Of a stretch of DNA of 35,279 bases, positions 10,432 to 18,341 are shown piece by piece; the stretch's first letter is position 1, and each line of letters begins with the position of its first letter. The notes under the pieces were generated by a model, which worked only from the letters and a program-made list of their open reading frames with translations, ran no database searches and was not told where the DNA came from. The position numbers and the translations under genes were made by a program. The stretch covers positions 1 to 35,279 of the forward strand of contig JACPXR010000051.1 of assembly GCA_016196465.1 (NCBI GenBank), written 5' to 3'. The stretch is from Candidatus Omnitrophota bacterium. Its GTDB lineage: Bacteria; Omnitrophota; Gorgyraeia; 1-14-0-20-64-10.

Positions 10432-11371
10432 AAATCTCCTCCTCATCTACGCGATGTCGTCCCTGACCTACTTCAGTCAGGGAATTGGCGGACTGGCGGG
10501 CCAGCCCCTCTTCTTCCACCTCAAAGAAATTCTTGTTTTGGACGCTTTCGGAGGGGCGATCAAGGATGTCGCCATGGACGGAATCATGGTGGAAGAGGGC
10601 AGGCGGATGGGGCTCGTGGGGAAGATCCAGGCCGTCCAGTGGGGGTCTCTCACCCTGGCCTCCGTCATCACGGGGCTGGCTGGGGGGGTCATCGCGGAAC
10701 GGTTCGACTATCATCTGGGCTTCAAGCTGGTCGCCGTTTTCCCTCTTCTCGTCGCCGGCCTGGCCTTTTTTTACCGGGAGAATCCGGTCGGGGACCGCGC
10801 GCAACGGCCGCCGATGAGGGAGGTCCTGAAGAACAGGCGGCTTCTTCTGGCGATGCTGTTTTTATTCCTTCTCTGGTTCTCCCCCTCCTTCGGCGTTCCC
10901 GTCTCTTTCAAGATGAGGGACGAGCTGCACTTCTCCAAGCTCGCCATGGGCTTCCTGGGGACGCTGGGCTCCGCCTTTTCCATCCTGGGGGCCGTCTGGT
11001 ATTGGAGGGTGAGCAGCCGGATCGATCTGAAGAAGTGGCTCGTCATCAGCACCCTCCTCAGCGCCCTCTCCACGTTCGCCTATCTCTACCTGACCCCAAC
11101 GAGCGTGGTCGTCTATGCCGTTGGGTTCGGGATCGCCAGCATGGCGACCCAGCTTATCCTCATGGACTTCTGCGCCAGGATCTGTCCGGAGGGAAAAGAG
11201 GCGACCACCTTCGCCCTCATCATGTCGGTTCTGAACTTCGGCACCTTCCTGTCAGGGATCGTGGGAGGCAAACTCCATGACCTGGTCGGCTACCACTGGC
11301 TCGTGGTGATCTCAGGGGCAACCACCCTGCTCTGTCTGCCGCTGATCCCGCATTTGAAAGTGGAGCGCTGA
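10403..11371 (+). CDS. BT1/MFS-like membrane transporter lacking about three helices
   Basis: Integral inner-membrane protein of the major facilitator fold. The 322 residues hold about nine hydrophobic helices instead of twelve. The first helix block (SLTYFSQGIGGLAGQPLFFHL) ends in KEILVLD, which is followed at once by GGAIKDVAMDGIMVEEG. In folate/biopterin-type (BT1) transporters these two blocks are separated by roughly a hundred residues holding helices 2-4. The join is in frame with no stop or shift. The substrate is unknown. The start used is a GTG at 10403 overlapping secG by 29 bp, and the ATG at 10454 is an alternative. It lies 2 bp before the methyltransferase gene. It may be a non-functional remnant or a reduced transporter. 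The BT1 assignment is moderately sure. Confidence 0.7.
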   Translation: MAPHQPNRSKNLLLIYAMSSLTYFSQGIGGLAGQPLFFHLKEILVLDAFGGAIKDVAMDGIMVEEGRRMGLVGKIQAVQWGSLTLASVITGLAGGVIAERFDYHLGFKLVAVFPLLVAGLAFFYRENPVGDRAQRPPMREVLKNRRLLLAMLFLFLLWFSPSFGVPVSFKMRDELHFSKLAMGFLGTLGSAFSILGAVWYWRVSSRIDLKKWLVISTLLSALSTFAYLYLTPTSVVVYAVGFGIASMATQLILMDFCARICPEGKEATTFALIMSVLNFGTFLSGIVGGKLHDLVGYHWLVVISGATTLLCLPLIPHLKVER

Positions 11372-11373
11372 GC

Positions 11374-12192
11374 GTGCCTGCGCCTCCTTCAGGCCGATGG
11401 AACCGGATGGTCCGAAAGGCCCGCCGGGCGGTCTTTCGGGATGAACCGACTTACTACGACATGTTTGAAAATCCGGGGGAGAAATATTTCGCCCGGCTTT
11501 ATCTCGCCCAGATCCGGAAGGCGATCCAAGAGAGCCCTCCCCGGAAGGGGGAGCCCCTTCAAATCCTGGATGCCGGATGCCAGGCCGGACGGCTCGCCGT
11601 TCCCCTCGCCCTGGACGGCCATGAGGTCACCGGGGTGGACACCTCGGACCTCGCCCTGCGGCGGGCCAGGCGCCATGCCGGGGAGGCCCAAGTCCAGCTG
11701 AAGCTGATCCGGGCGGACCTGGCCTGGTGGCTTCCCGCGCAGCCGCAGGGCTCTTTCGATGCCGTCCTCTGCGCGGAGGTCCTCTACCTCAGGGAAAATT
11801 ACCGCCAGCTGCTCCAGGATCTCATCCGGGTCCTCCGCCCCGGGGGGCTTTGCTTCATCTCCCACCGGCCCACCGGCTACTACCTCGCTGAGGCGCTCCA
11901 GCGCCGGGACTGGGAAGGGGCGCGCCAGGTGCTGGAGAAAAGGGAGGGGAAGCTCTGGGGATCGTATTACAACTGGCAGGATCCGGAGGAGCTCATCCCC
12001 CTCTACCGGACCGTGGGGATCGATCCGGCGAGGGTCTTTCCGATCGGATTCTTCTCGTGGCTCGCCGTGAACCCCGAGGGGCTTCCGCCGGAGGGCCAGG
12101 AGCTTCTCTTTCAGGCGGACCAGGCCTTCGCCAACCCGATCAGCGCCTCCGGGCGGTATCTCTTGGTCTGCGGCCGGAAGGGGACGGCATGA
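11374..12192 (+). CDS. Class I SAM-dependent methyltransferase
   Basis: Predicted to transfer a methyl group from S-adenosylmethionine to an unidentified acceptor. The 272 residues show a Rossmann core: motif I ILDAGCQAG (64-72, with Gln in place of the usual second Gly of GCG), acidic end of strand 2 in GVDTSD (87-92), FDAVLCAEVLYL (128-139) and the post-motif LRPGGLCFIS (154-163). The N-terminus is basic and has YYDMFENPGEKYF before the core. The GTG at 11374 lies 2 bp after the transporter gene, and the ATG at 11407 is a possible shorter start. It overlaps the polysaccharide deacetylase gene by ATGA, so an envelope or secondary metabolite substrate is possible, but nothing in the sequence names it. 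Confidence 0.82.
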   Translation: MPAPPSGRWNRMVRKARRAVFRDEPTYYDMFENPGEKYFARLYLAQIRKAIQESPPRKGEPLQILDAGCQAGRLAVPLALDGHEVTGVDTSDLALRRARRHAGEAQVQLKLIRADLAWWLPAQPQGSFDAVLCAEVLYLRENYRQLLQDLIRVLRPGGLCFISHRPTGYYLAEALQRRDWEGARQVLEKREGKLWGSYYNWQDPEELIPLYRTVGIDPARVFPIGFFSWLAVNPEGLPPEGQELLFQADQAFANPISASGRYLLVCGRKGTA

Positions 12193-12890
12193 AACGGTGG
12201 TGGTACCCGCCGATTCTCACCTATCACCGGATTGAGCCGGCCCCCCGCAAAGAAACTCCCACCCTTTCTCCGGAAACCTTCGACCGCCAGATGGGGCTTC
12301 TTTCAAAACGCTGGAAAACAGTTTCCCTTTCGGAGCTGTTCAGACGGCTGGAGCGAAACAGTCCTTTCGGCGGCAGGGAAGTGGCCCTCACCTTCGATGA
12401 CGGAACGGGGGACGCTTTTCTCCATGCCTTTCCGATCCTCCGAAAACACCGGATCCCGGCAACAATCTTCCTCATCGCCGCCGACATCGGCAAACCGGGG
12501 ATGCTCTCCCAGCCCCAAATCCGCCTCATGCAGGAAGCAGGGATCTCCTTCGGCAGCCATACCCTCCACCATGCCTACCTGCCGGACCTGACGCCGGAGC
12601 GAGCCCTTGAGGAACTCGCCGGCTCGAGAAAACTCCTTCGTTCCCTGGGGATCGAGGCGGAATTCTTGAGTTACCCGGCAGGGGGCTTCACCCCGGAGGT
12701 GGTCCGGATGGCGAAGGAGGCGGGCTACCGGGGCGCCCTCACCACCAACCGGGGGGAGCGCCGCTTCCCCGTCGACCGCTGGGCCCTGCGCCGGATCACG
12801 ATGCACTCGGGGGGGAGTTCCCCCTTCGGAATCTGGCTCCGGTGCTCCGGCTATTACGGACTGAACCACCACCTCCGCCCGAGCGCTTAA
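12189..12890 (+). CDS. Polysaccharide deacetylase (NodB/CE4 domain)
   Basis: Carbohydrate esterase family 4 protein likely to remove N-acetyl groups from an envelope or exported polysaccharide. The 233 residues include ILTYHRI (9-15), the catalytic and metal motif TFDDG (68-72), the metal His pair H124 and H128 in SHTLHHAYL and the groove motif SYPAGGF (161-167). No signal peptide or membrane helix is visible, so the product seems cytoplasmic unless secreted by another route. The start at 12189 overlaps the methyltransferase stop as ATGA. The longer frame upstream only runs through that gene. The methyltransferase-deacetylase pair suggests joint modification of a sugar-containing product. Confidence 0.9.
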   Translation: MKRWWYPPILTYHRIEPAPRKETPTLSPETFDRQMGLLSKRWKTVSLSELFRRLERNSPFGGREVALTFDDGTGDAFLHAFPILRKHRIPATIFLIAADIGKPGMLSQPQIRLMQEAGISFGSHTLHHAYLPDLTPERALEELAGSRKLLRSLGIEAEFLSYPAGGFTPEVVRMAKEAGYRGALTTNRGERRFPVDRWALRRITMHSGGSSPFGIWLRCSGYYGLNHHLRPSA

Positions 12891-12902
12891 GAGCCGGCTC
12901 CC

Positions 12903-12932
12903 TTGTGAAATGAGCGCCCGGGGCGCTATAAT
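12903..12932 (+). promoter_or_regulatory. Promoter of glgC (perfect TATAAT)
   Basis: In the 53-bp gap before glgC, TTGTGA at 12903-12908 and TATAAT at 12927-12932 are separated by 18 bp. The -10 ends 11 nt before the ATG, implying a leader of only about five nucleotides. This is the best candidate start for transcription of glgC-thiG-leuB-asd-truA. Confidence 0.65.
12913..12927 (+). promoter_or_regulatory. Palindrome inside the glgC promoter spacer
   Basis: AGCGCCC and GGGCGCT form a perfect 7-bp inverted repeat around one central base, filling most of the -35/-10 spacer and touching the first base of the -10 box. It could be an operator. As RNA it could form a 6-bp stem with a 3-nt loop, but there is no strong U tract after it. 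A separate 10-bp palindrome, GAGCCGGCTC, lies just upstream at 12891-12900. Confidence 0.4.
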
Positions 12933-12943
12933 GCCTTTTCTCG

Positions 12944-14185
12944 ATGAAAACCGCCACCGGAACCAGGATCAAGAACACGCTCACCTTCATCATGGCGGGC
13001 GGCAAGGGAGAGCGGCTGATGCCCCTGACCCGGGACCGGGCCAAGCCGGCGGTCCCCTTCGGGGGGATCTTCCGGATCATCGACTTCACCCTCTCCAACT
13101 GCATCAACTCCGGCATCCGGAAGATCCACGTCCTCACCCAGTACCGCTCCATCTCCCTGGTCAGGCACCTCTGGATGGGCTGGAACATCTTCGACGCGGA
13201 GCTGGGGGAATACATCGACATCGTCCATCCCCACCAGCGGGCTGAGGAACACTGGTACCAGGGGACCGCCGACAGCGTCTACCAGAACATCTATTCGATC
13301 GAGGCGGAGCGCCTGCCCTATGTCCTGGTCTTGGCCGGGGACCACATCTACAAGATGAATTACGCCCAGATGCTGGAATTCCACACCGACGCTCAGGCCG
13401 ACGCCACCGTTGGGGTCGTCCGGATGCCGATCTCCCAGGCCCCCTCCCTGGGGGTGGCGGATCTGGACCGCCAACAGCGGATCGTCCGCTTCACGGAGAA
13501 GCCGCTCTCCCCGCAGCCGATTCCAGGCGATCCGGGGCACATCTACGCCTCCATGGGGATTTACCTCTTCAACCGGGATCCCCTGGAAGAGGAGCTGAGC
13601 CTGGACGCCAAAAGCGCGAGCGACCATGACTTCGGGAGGAACATTCTGCCCAACTGCCTGGAGCATGGGCGGCGGGTGATGGGATATCTCCTCGAAGGGG
13701 GGGAGGGCCGGGAAGCGTACTGGCGGGACGTGGGGACCCTGGATGCCTACTACGAGGCGAACATGGACTTGATCCAGGTGACCCCGGTCTTCAACCTCTA
13801 CGACCGGGACTGGCCGATCCGGACTTACATGGAGCAAAACCCTCCGGCCAAGTTTGTCTTCAGCGGGGGGGAGAATCCTTCCCGCGTGGGCCGGGCGATC
13901 GACTCCCTCGTCTCCGGCGGCTGCATCCTCTCCGGGGGAAGCGTGGCCCGCTCGATCCTCTCCCCCAAGGTCCGGGTCCACAGCTATTCGGAAATTTCCG
14001 ACTCGATCCTCCTGGAGGGGGTGGAGGCCGGCCGCCACTGCAGGATCCGCCGGGCGATCATCGACAAGGAGGTGAAGATCCCCCCGAACACGGTGATCGG
14101 CTTTAACCCCGCCGAAGACCGAAAGCGGTTTGAGGTGACGGACAGCGGGATCACCGTCGTCGCCAAAGGGACTGCCCTTTCATGA
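12944..14185 (+). CDS. glgC: Glucose-1-phosphate adenylyltransferase
   Basis: Makes ADP-glucose from ATP and glucose 1-phosphate, the committed step of bacterial glycogen synthesis. The 413-residue protein has the nucleotidyltransferase signature [19 protein letters not shown] (17-35), [25 protein letters not shown] (104-115), [11 protein letters not shown] (130-140) and FTEKP (183-187). The C-terminal left-handed beta-helix has the expected hexapeptide repeats up to GFNPAED. The ATG at 12944 follows a TATAAT promoter. The stop overlaps thiG as ATGA. No glycogen synthase or branching enzyme is in the window. The tandem galT-like genes earlier could connect through hexose 1-phosphates, which is inference. 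Confidence 0.96.
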   Translation: MKTATGTRIKNTLTFIMAGGKGERLMPLTRDRAKPAVPFGGIFRIIDFTLSNCINSGIRKIHVLTQYRSISLVRHLWMGWNIFDAELGEYIDIVHPHQRAEEHWYQGTADSVYQNIYSIEAERLPYVLVLAGDHIYKMNYAQMLEFHTDAQADATVGVVRMPISQAPSLGVADLDRQQRIVRFTEKPLSPQPIPGDPGHIYASMGIYLFNRDPLEEELSLDAKSASDHDFGRNILPNCLEHGRRVMGYLLEGGEGREAYWRDVGTLDAYYEANMDLIQVTPVFNLYDRDWPIRTYMEQNPPAKFVFSGGENPSRVGRAIDSLVSGGCILSGGSVARSILSPKVRVHSYSEISDSILLEGVEAGRHCRIRRAIIDKEVKIPPNTVIGFNPAEDRKRFEVTDSGITVVAKGTALS

Positions 14186-14964
14186 CGGAAGAGATGCTCA
14201 CCATCGGCCGCTACAGCTTCCGATCGCGCCTGATCATGGGCACCGGCAAGTACCCCACCCCTCAGATCATGCAGGAGGCGCTGGAGGCATCCCAGACGGA
14301 GCTCGTGACGGTGGCCCTCCGGCGGGTGGACTTGAAGAACCGCCAGGCGGACCCGGTCCTCGGGTTTCTGGATCCGAAGCGGTACACGATCCTCCCCAAC
14401 ACCGCCGGGTGCACGACGGCGGAGGAAGCGATCCGCACCGCCCGCTTGAGCAGGGCCTCAGGGGGGTCGGATCTCATCAAGCTGGAGGTGATTGGAGACC
14501 CCAAAACCCTGATGCCGGACACCCTGGGGCTTCTGGAAGCGACCCGGGCCCTCGTCCAGGAAGGCTTCACCGTCCTGCCCTACACCAACGACGACCCGGT
14601 GATGGCCAGGCGGCTGGAAGAGGCGGGGGCCGCCTGCGTCATGCCGCTGGCCGCCCCGATCGGATCGGGCCAGGGGGTCCTGAATCCGCTGAACATCCAA
14701 TTCATCCTGGAAGCGGTGAAGATCCCCGTCATCGTGGACGCGGGGGTTGGAACGGCCTCTGACGCCGCCGTCGCGATGGAGCTGGGGGTGGAGGGAGTCC
14801 TCATGAACACGGGCGTCGCGGGGGCGCGGGACCCCGTCCGGATGGCGCGGGGGATGCGCCTCGCCGTGGAGGCCGGGCGGCTCGCTTATCTCGCGGGACG
14901 GATCCCCAAGAAAACCTATGCCAGCCCCTCCAGCCCTCAAACAGGAAAGGTGGGCAGTCGATGA
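14182..14964 (+). CDS. thiG: Thiazole synthase
   Basis: Forms the thiazole phosphate of thiamine from deoxyxylulose 5-phosphate, dehydroglycine and ThiS thiocarboxylate. The 260 residues include [13 protein letters not shown] (13-25), LLPNTAGC-type sequence at 71-77, the Schiff-base lysine K100 in LIKLEVIGD and the phosphate loop region [19 protein letters not shown], then NTGVAGA. The length is normal. It overlaps glgC and leuB by 4 bp each, so it is embedded in an unrelated operon, without thiS, thiF, thiH or thiE beside it. The start ATG at 14182 shares bases with the glgC stop. Confidence 0.95.
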   Translation: MTEEMLTIGRYSFRSRLIMGTGKYPTPQIMQEALEASQTELVTVALRRVDLKNRQADPVLGFLDPKRYTILPNTAGCTTAEEAIRTARLSRASGGSDLIKLEVIGDPKTLMPDTLGLLEATRALVQEGFTVLPYTNDDPVMARRLEEAGAACVMPLAAPIGSGQGVLNPLNIQFILEAVKIPVIVDAGVGTASDAAVAMELGVEGVLMNTGVAGARDPVRMARGMRLAVEAGRLAYLAGRIPKKTYASPSSPQTGKVGSR

Positions 14965-16022
14965 GCCGAAATTACCGAATCGCGGTGATCCCCGGAGATG
15001 GGACCGGACCGGAGGTGATCCGGGAGGGCCTGAAGGTCCTCACGGCGGTCTCCGACAAAGTGGGCTTCGATCTTGAGCTCGTCCCCTACGACATCGGCGG
15101 GGAACGCTTCTTGAAGACCGGCGAGACCCTGCCCCCCTCGGTCCTTGAGGAGATGAAGAGCGTCTCCGCCATTTACCTGGGGGCGATCGGCCACCCCGAG
15201 GTGAAGCCGGGGATCCTGGAGGGGGGGATCCTCCTGAAGATCCGCTTCGAGCTGGACCAGTACATCAACCTGCGCCCGGTGAAGCTTTACCCTGGGGTTT
15301 GGACTCCCCTCAAGGAGAAGGGCCCGGAGGAGATTGATTTCGTGGTGGTCCGGGAGAACACCGAAGGCCTTTACGTCGGAATCGGCGGAAACTTCAAGAA
15401 GGGAACGCCGGATGAGGTGGCCGTCCAGTTGGACGTGAACACCCGCAAAGGGGTGGAGCGCTGCATCCGCTACGCCTATGAATTCGCGAAGAAAAGGGGT
15501 TCCCCGAAGAAGAAGCTCACCCTCTGCGCCAAGACCAACGTCCTCACCTACGCCCACGACCTGTGGGTCCGGGTCTTTGAAGAGGTGGGGAAAGAATATC
15601 CCGACGTCCCCCGGGACTATTCCCACGTGGACGCCCTCTGCATGTGGATGGTGAAATCCCCCGAGGTGTTCGACTGCATCGTCACCAACAACATGTTTGG
15701 GGACATCATCACGGACCTGGGGGCCATGATCCAGGGGGGCTTGGGGATCGCCGCCGGAGGCAACATCCACCCCAAGGGGGTCTCCATGTTCGAGCCGATC
15801 GGAGGCTCTTCCCCCAAGTACGCCGGGAAGGGCATGATCAATCCCCTCGCGGCGATCGCCGCCGGCGGGATGATGCTCGACTTCCTGGGAGAGGGAGGGG
15901 CCGCCGCGGCGATCGAGGAGGCGGTGAAGGCGGTGACCGGCACGAAACTGAAGAGTCTCGCCGCGGGGAAAATGGGGTACACCACCACCGAAGTGGGGGA
16001 CCTCGTCGTCGAGGCCCTATGA
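14961..16022 (+). CDS. leuB: 3-isopropylmalate dehydrogenase
   Basis: NAD-dependent oxidative decarboxylase of leucine synthesis. The 353-residue beta-decarboxylating dehydrogenase shows [10 protein letters not shown] (10-19), the substrate loop starting [27 protein letters not shown] (131-140), catalytic K191 in AKTNVL, the metal-binding [12 protein letters not shown] (244-255) and the cofactor region [10 protein letters not shown] (281-290). The family includes isocitrate, homoisocitrate and tartrate enzymes. The leuB-asd-truA order, found in several phyla, favours isopropylmalate. It overlaps thiG upstream and asd downstream by 4 bp. leuC and leuD are not in the window. Confidence 0.85.
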   Translation: MSRNYRIAVIPGDGTGPEVIREGLKVLTAVSDKVGFDLELVPYDIGGERFLKTGETLPPSVLEEMKSVSAIYLGAIGHPEVKPGILEGGILLKIRFELDQYINLRPVKLYPGVWTPLKEKGPEEIDFVVVRENTEGLYVGIGGNFKKGTPDEVAVQLDVNTRKGVERCIRYAYEFAKKRGSPKKKLTLCAKTNVLTYAHDLWVRVFEEVGKEYPDVPRDYSHVDALCMWMVKSPEVFDCIVTNNMFGDIITDLGAMIQGGLGIAAGGNIHPKGVSMFEPIGGSSPKYAGKGMINPLAAIAAGGMMLDFLGEGGAAAAIEEAVKAVTGTKLKSLAAGKMGYTTTEVGDLVVEAL

Positions 16023-17017
16023 AACCGCCCCTCAATGTCTGCGTCGTCGGCGTGGGGGCCGTCGGCATCGAGATCCTCCGCGTGCTTAAGGAACGCCGAT
16101 TCCCCATCCGCGCGCTGAAGGTCCTCGCCCGAAGCGCCCGCCCCCTCTCACTCGATGGGGAATCCCTCCGGGTGGAGGCCATCTCTCCCGAGGCCTTTCA
16201 AGGGCAGGATCTGGTCCTCTTCGCCGGCACCGAAGGAGAAAAGGGGGCGGCGGTCACCTACGCCCGCGAGGCGATCCGCCGGGGGGCGCTGGTCATCGAC
16301 AACGGGGCCGACTTCCGGATGGATCCCAAGGTCCCCCTGGTGATCCCCGAGATCAACCCGGAGGACGCCAAAAGGCATGAGGGGATGATCGCCAATCCCA
16401 ACTGCTCCACGATTCAAATGGTGATGGCCCTGGCCCCGGTTCACCGTCGCTTCAAGATCCGGCGGGTCATTGTCTCCACTTACCAGGCCGTTTCCGGAGC
16501 CGGAAGCAAAGCGATCGAAGCGTTGGAAGCCCAGACGGAGGCCACCGTCCGAAAAGTTGCTCTTCCCCCATCAGATCCATTGCCCCAGACCATCATCCAG
16601 AACGTTTTTCCAGAAATTGGCTCTTTTCAGGAGCTGGGATACACCAGCGAGGAATGGAAGATGGTCAGAGAGACCCAGAAAATCCTTCACGACGACCAGA
16701 TGGCCATTACCGCTACCGCGGTCCGGGTGCCGGTCGTCTCCGCCCATTCGGAATCGGTTTACTTTGAAATCGAGCATCCGGCAGCGCTTCAGGATCTGAA
16801 AGGCCTCTGGCGCCAAACTCCCGGCGTCAAGCTGGTGGAAGAGCCGTCCTATCCCATGCCGGTGGAGGCGGTCCATCGAGATGAAGTGTTTATCGGCCGG
16901 GTCCGGCAGGATCCCTTCATCAAGAACGCCTTCTCCTGCTGGGTGGTCTCCGATAACCTCCGGAAAGGGGCGGCCCTCAACGCCGTCCAGATCGCGGAAC
17001 TGTTTCTCACCCCTTGA
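16019..17017 (+). CDS. asd: Aspartate-semialdehyde dehydrogenase
   Basis: Reduces aspartyl phosphate to aspartate semialdehyde, the branch point for lysine, threonine, methionine and diaminopimelate. The 332 residues carry the catalytic ANPNCST (C129), STYQAVSGAG (153-162), VRVPV with R236, and SAHSES with H243. The N-terminal dinucleotide loop reads GVGAVG where most relatives have GATGAVG, one residue shorter. It supplies the substrate for dapA, encoded 15 kb downstream on the same strand. The start is the ATG at 16019 overlapping leuB (ATGA). The longer upstream frame is just read-through of leuB. Confidence 0.95.
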   Translation: MKPPLNVCVVGVGAVGIEILRVLKERRFPIRALKVLARSARPLSLDGESLRVEAISPEAFQGQDLVLFAGTEGEKGAAVTYAREAIRRGALVIDNGADFRMDPKVPLVIPEINPEDAKRHEGMIANPNCSTIQMVMALAPVHRRFKIRRVIVSTYQAVSGAGSKAIEALEAQTEATVRKVALPPSDPLPQTIIQNVFPEIGSFQELGYTSEEWKMVRETQKILHDDQMAITATAVRVPVVSAHSESVYFEIEHPAALQDLKGLWRQTPGVKLVEEPSYPMPVEAVHRDEVFIGRVRQDPFIKNAFSCWVVSDNLRKGAALNAVQIAELFLTP

Positions 17018-17721
17018 CCCGGACATTCAAATTCACCGTCGCCTATGACGGCTCCCGGTACGCCGGCTGGCAAAGGCAGAAAAACACCAAGACGATCCAG
17101 TCGGTCCTCGAAGAGACCCTCCAGCGCATCACCGGCAGGAGGGCGCACGCGGTGGGAGCGAGCCGGACCGACAGCGGAGTCCACGCCGAGGGGCAGACGG
17201 CCCACGTCCAGCTCCAGACCCGCCTCTCCCCTTCCACCCTTCAACGGGCGATGAACGCCCTCCTCCCGGAGGATATTCTCATCCGGAAAGTGGAGCTGGC
17301 CCCCAGGAGCTTCCACGCCAGGTATCAGGCGAAAAGAAAGTGGTACCGCTACCTCATCTGGAATGAAAAAACCAGGCCCCTCTTCGAGCGGAACCGGGTC
17401 CTCCACCTTCCGGGGCCCCTGGACCTCCAGGCGATGCGGCGGACGGCCCGGAAACTCACCGGCCGGAGGGATTTCCGTCCCTTCTGCTCGGCTTCCGACG
17501 GCCGCAACCACCCCGGCAGCGCCCTCCGGACGATTAGGAAACTTTCCGTCCGCCGGGAGGCAGATCTGGTCCTCATTGACGCGGAGGCGGACGGCTTCCT
17601 CTATCACATGGTCCGCCGGATCGTGGGGCTGCTGATCCAGGTGGGGCAGGGAAAGAGGGCCCTGATTCCCCCGACGGCCCCCGCCAGGGGGCTCTGCCTG
17701 ATGAGGGTCTCCTACCGTTAA
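17014..17721 (+). CDS. truA: tRNA pseudouridine synthase A
   Basis: Converts uridines 38-40 of the tRNA anticodon stem to pseudouridine. The 235 residues show VAYDGSRYAGWQRQ (9-22), the catalytic Asp in ASRTDSGVHAEGQ (D53), FHARYQAKRKWYRYLIWN (100-117) and GFLYHMVRRIVG near the C-terminus. The start is a TTG at 17014 sharing bases with the asd stop (TTGA). No in-frame ATG lies before the catalytic region, so the rare start is well supported. It is the last gene before a 69-bp gap with a new promoter, so the glgC-to-truA unit probably ends here, though I see no clear terminator. Confidence 0.94.
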   Translation: MTRTFKFTVAYDGSRYAGWQRQKNTKTIQSVLEETLQRITGRRAHAVGASRTDSGVHAEGQTAHVQLQTRLSPSTLQRAMNALLPEDILIRKVELAPRSFHARYQAKRKWYRYLIWNEKTRPLFERNRVLHLPGPLDLQAMRRTARKLTGRRDFRPFCSASDGRNHPGSALRTIRKLSVRREADLVLIDAEADGFLYHMVRRIVGLLIQVGQGKRALIPPTAPARGLCLMRVSYR

Positions 17722-17742
17722 GCAAGAAAACTCATTTTTCGC

Positions 17743-17771
17743 TTGACAGGGCCGGGGTCATCCTTGATAAT
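17743..17771 (+). promoter_or_regulatory. Sigma-70 promoter of the fur-lipoprotein-barrel-ZIP unit
   Basis: A perfect TTGACA at 17743-17748 and GATAAT at 17766-17771 are separated by exactly 17 bp. The predicted start is about 17778, giving a ~13-nt leader before the ATG at 17791. This is the best promoter by consensus in the window. Confidence 0.8.
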
Positions 17772-17806
17772 GAGACTCGATCTCAACTGAATGAACATGA
17801 GTCTCA
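17766..17806 (+). promoter_or_regulatory. Candidate Fur-family operator(s)
   Basis: TGAGA-N5-TCTCA at 17771-17785 is an inverted repeat overlapping the end of the -10 and the predicted start. The 19 bases from 17766 match the E. coli Fur consensus at 14 of 19 positions by my count. A second short perfect palindrome, TGAGTCTCA, lies at 17798-17806 over codons 3-6. Both positions fit autorepression by the gene that follows. Confidence 0.5.
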
Positions 17807-18324
17807 ATATCGAACATCCCAAAGGCGCCGAGGTGATCCTCTTTCCTCGGCACGCCCGCCGCCCTGAGCAGTTCAAGGCGTGGCTGGCCAACATCCTCCA
17901 GACCTTCCAGGAGCACCTGGGCCGGCAGGGCCTGAAATTGACCCGCCAGCGGGAGGAGATCCTCCGGGCCCTCATGGCGGCCGACCGGCACCTGGGGATG
18001 GAGGAGCTCTACAGCTCGCTGAAGAAGCAGGACCCGACGATCGGCCGGGCCACGATCTTCCGGACGGTGAAGCTCCTCCAGGAGTGCGGGCTGGTGGCCG
18101 AGGTCGGCTCGGTGAACGGGGCGGCGAAGTTCGAGCTCAAGGCCGACCGCCCCCACCACGACCACATGATCTGCGTGGAATGTTCTCGGATCACCGAGTT
18201 CCAAAGCCCCATGATGGAGCGCTTTCAGGACGAGGCGATCCGCCGTCACGGCTTCACCGCCCTCTGGCACCGGCACGAGATCTTCGGCCGCTGCCGCGAC
18301 TGCTGGAAGAAACGGAACCGTTAA
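17791..18324 (+). CDS. Fur-family metal-responsive transcriptional regulator
   Basis: Predicted metal-dependent DNA-binding repressor. The 177-residue protein has a winged-helix domain with LTRQREEILRAL (50-61) and the recognition-helix region TIGRATIFRTVKLL (83-96), then the metal-binding dimer domain with HHDHMICVECSRITEF (122-137), H160 and H162 and a second Cys pair C168/C171 (CRDC). The two CxxC pairs form the usual structural zinc site. It is longer than E. coli Fur because of a ~37-residue N-terminal extension. A start at Met3 (17797) would change little. It has a strong promoter with operator-like palindromes and leads a unit of lipoprotein, barrel and ZIP transporter genes, so Fur, Zur or Mn-type sensing are all possible. 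The ZIP neighbour leans towards zinc or another divalent metal. Confidence 0.92.
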   Translation: MNMSLNIEHPKGAEVILFPRHARRPEQFKAWLANILQTFQEHLGRQGLKLTRQREEILRALMAADRHLGMEELYSSLKKQDPTIGRATIFRTVKLLQECGLVAEVGSVNGAAKFELKADRPHHDHMICVECSRITEFQSPMMERFQDEAIRRHGFTALWHRHEIFGRCRDCWKKRNR

Positions 18325-18341
18325 CCGAAAGGAACCTTCGC

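Noticed and set aside
12926-14038. 370-codon minus-strand frame opposite glgC
   Set aside because: Gly/Asp/Pro-rich shadow of a strongly conserved gene, with no recognisable domain or ribosome site.
17722-17742. Possible terminator after truA (GAAAA and TTTTC arms)
   Set aside because: The stem would be five A-T-rich pairs with no following T tract; too weak to call.
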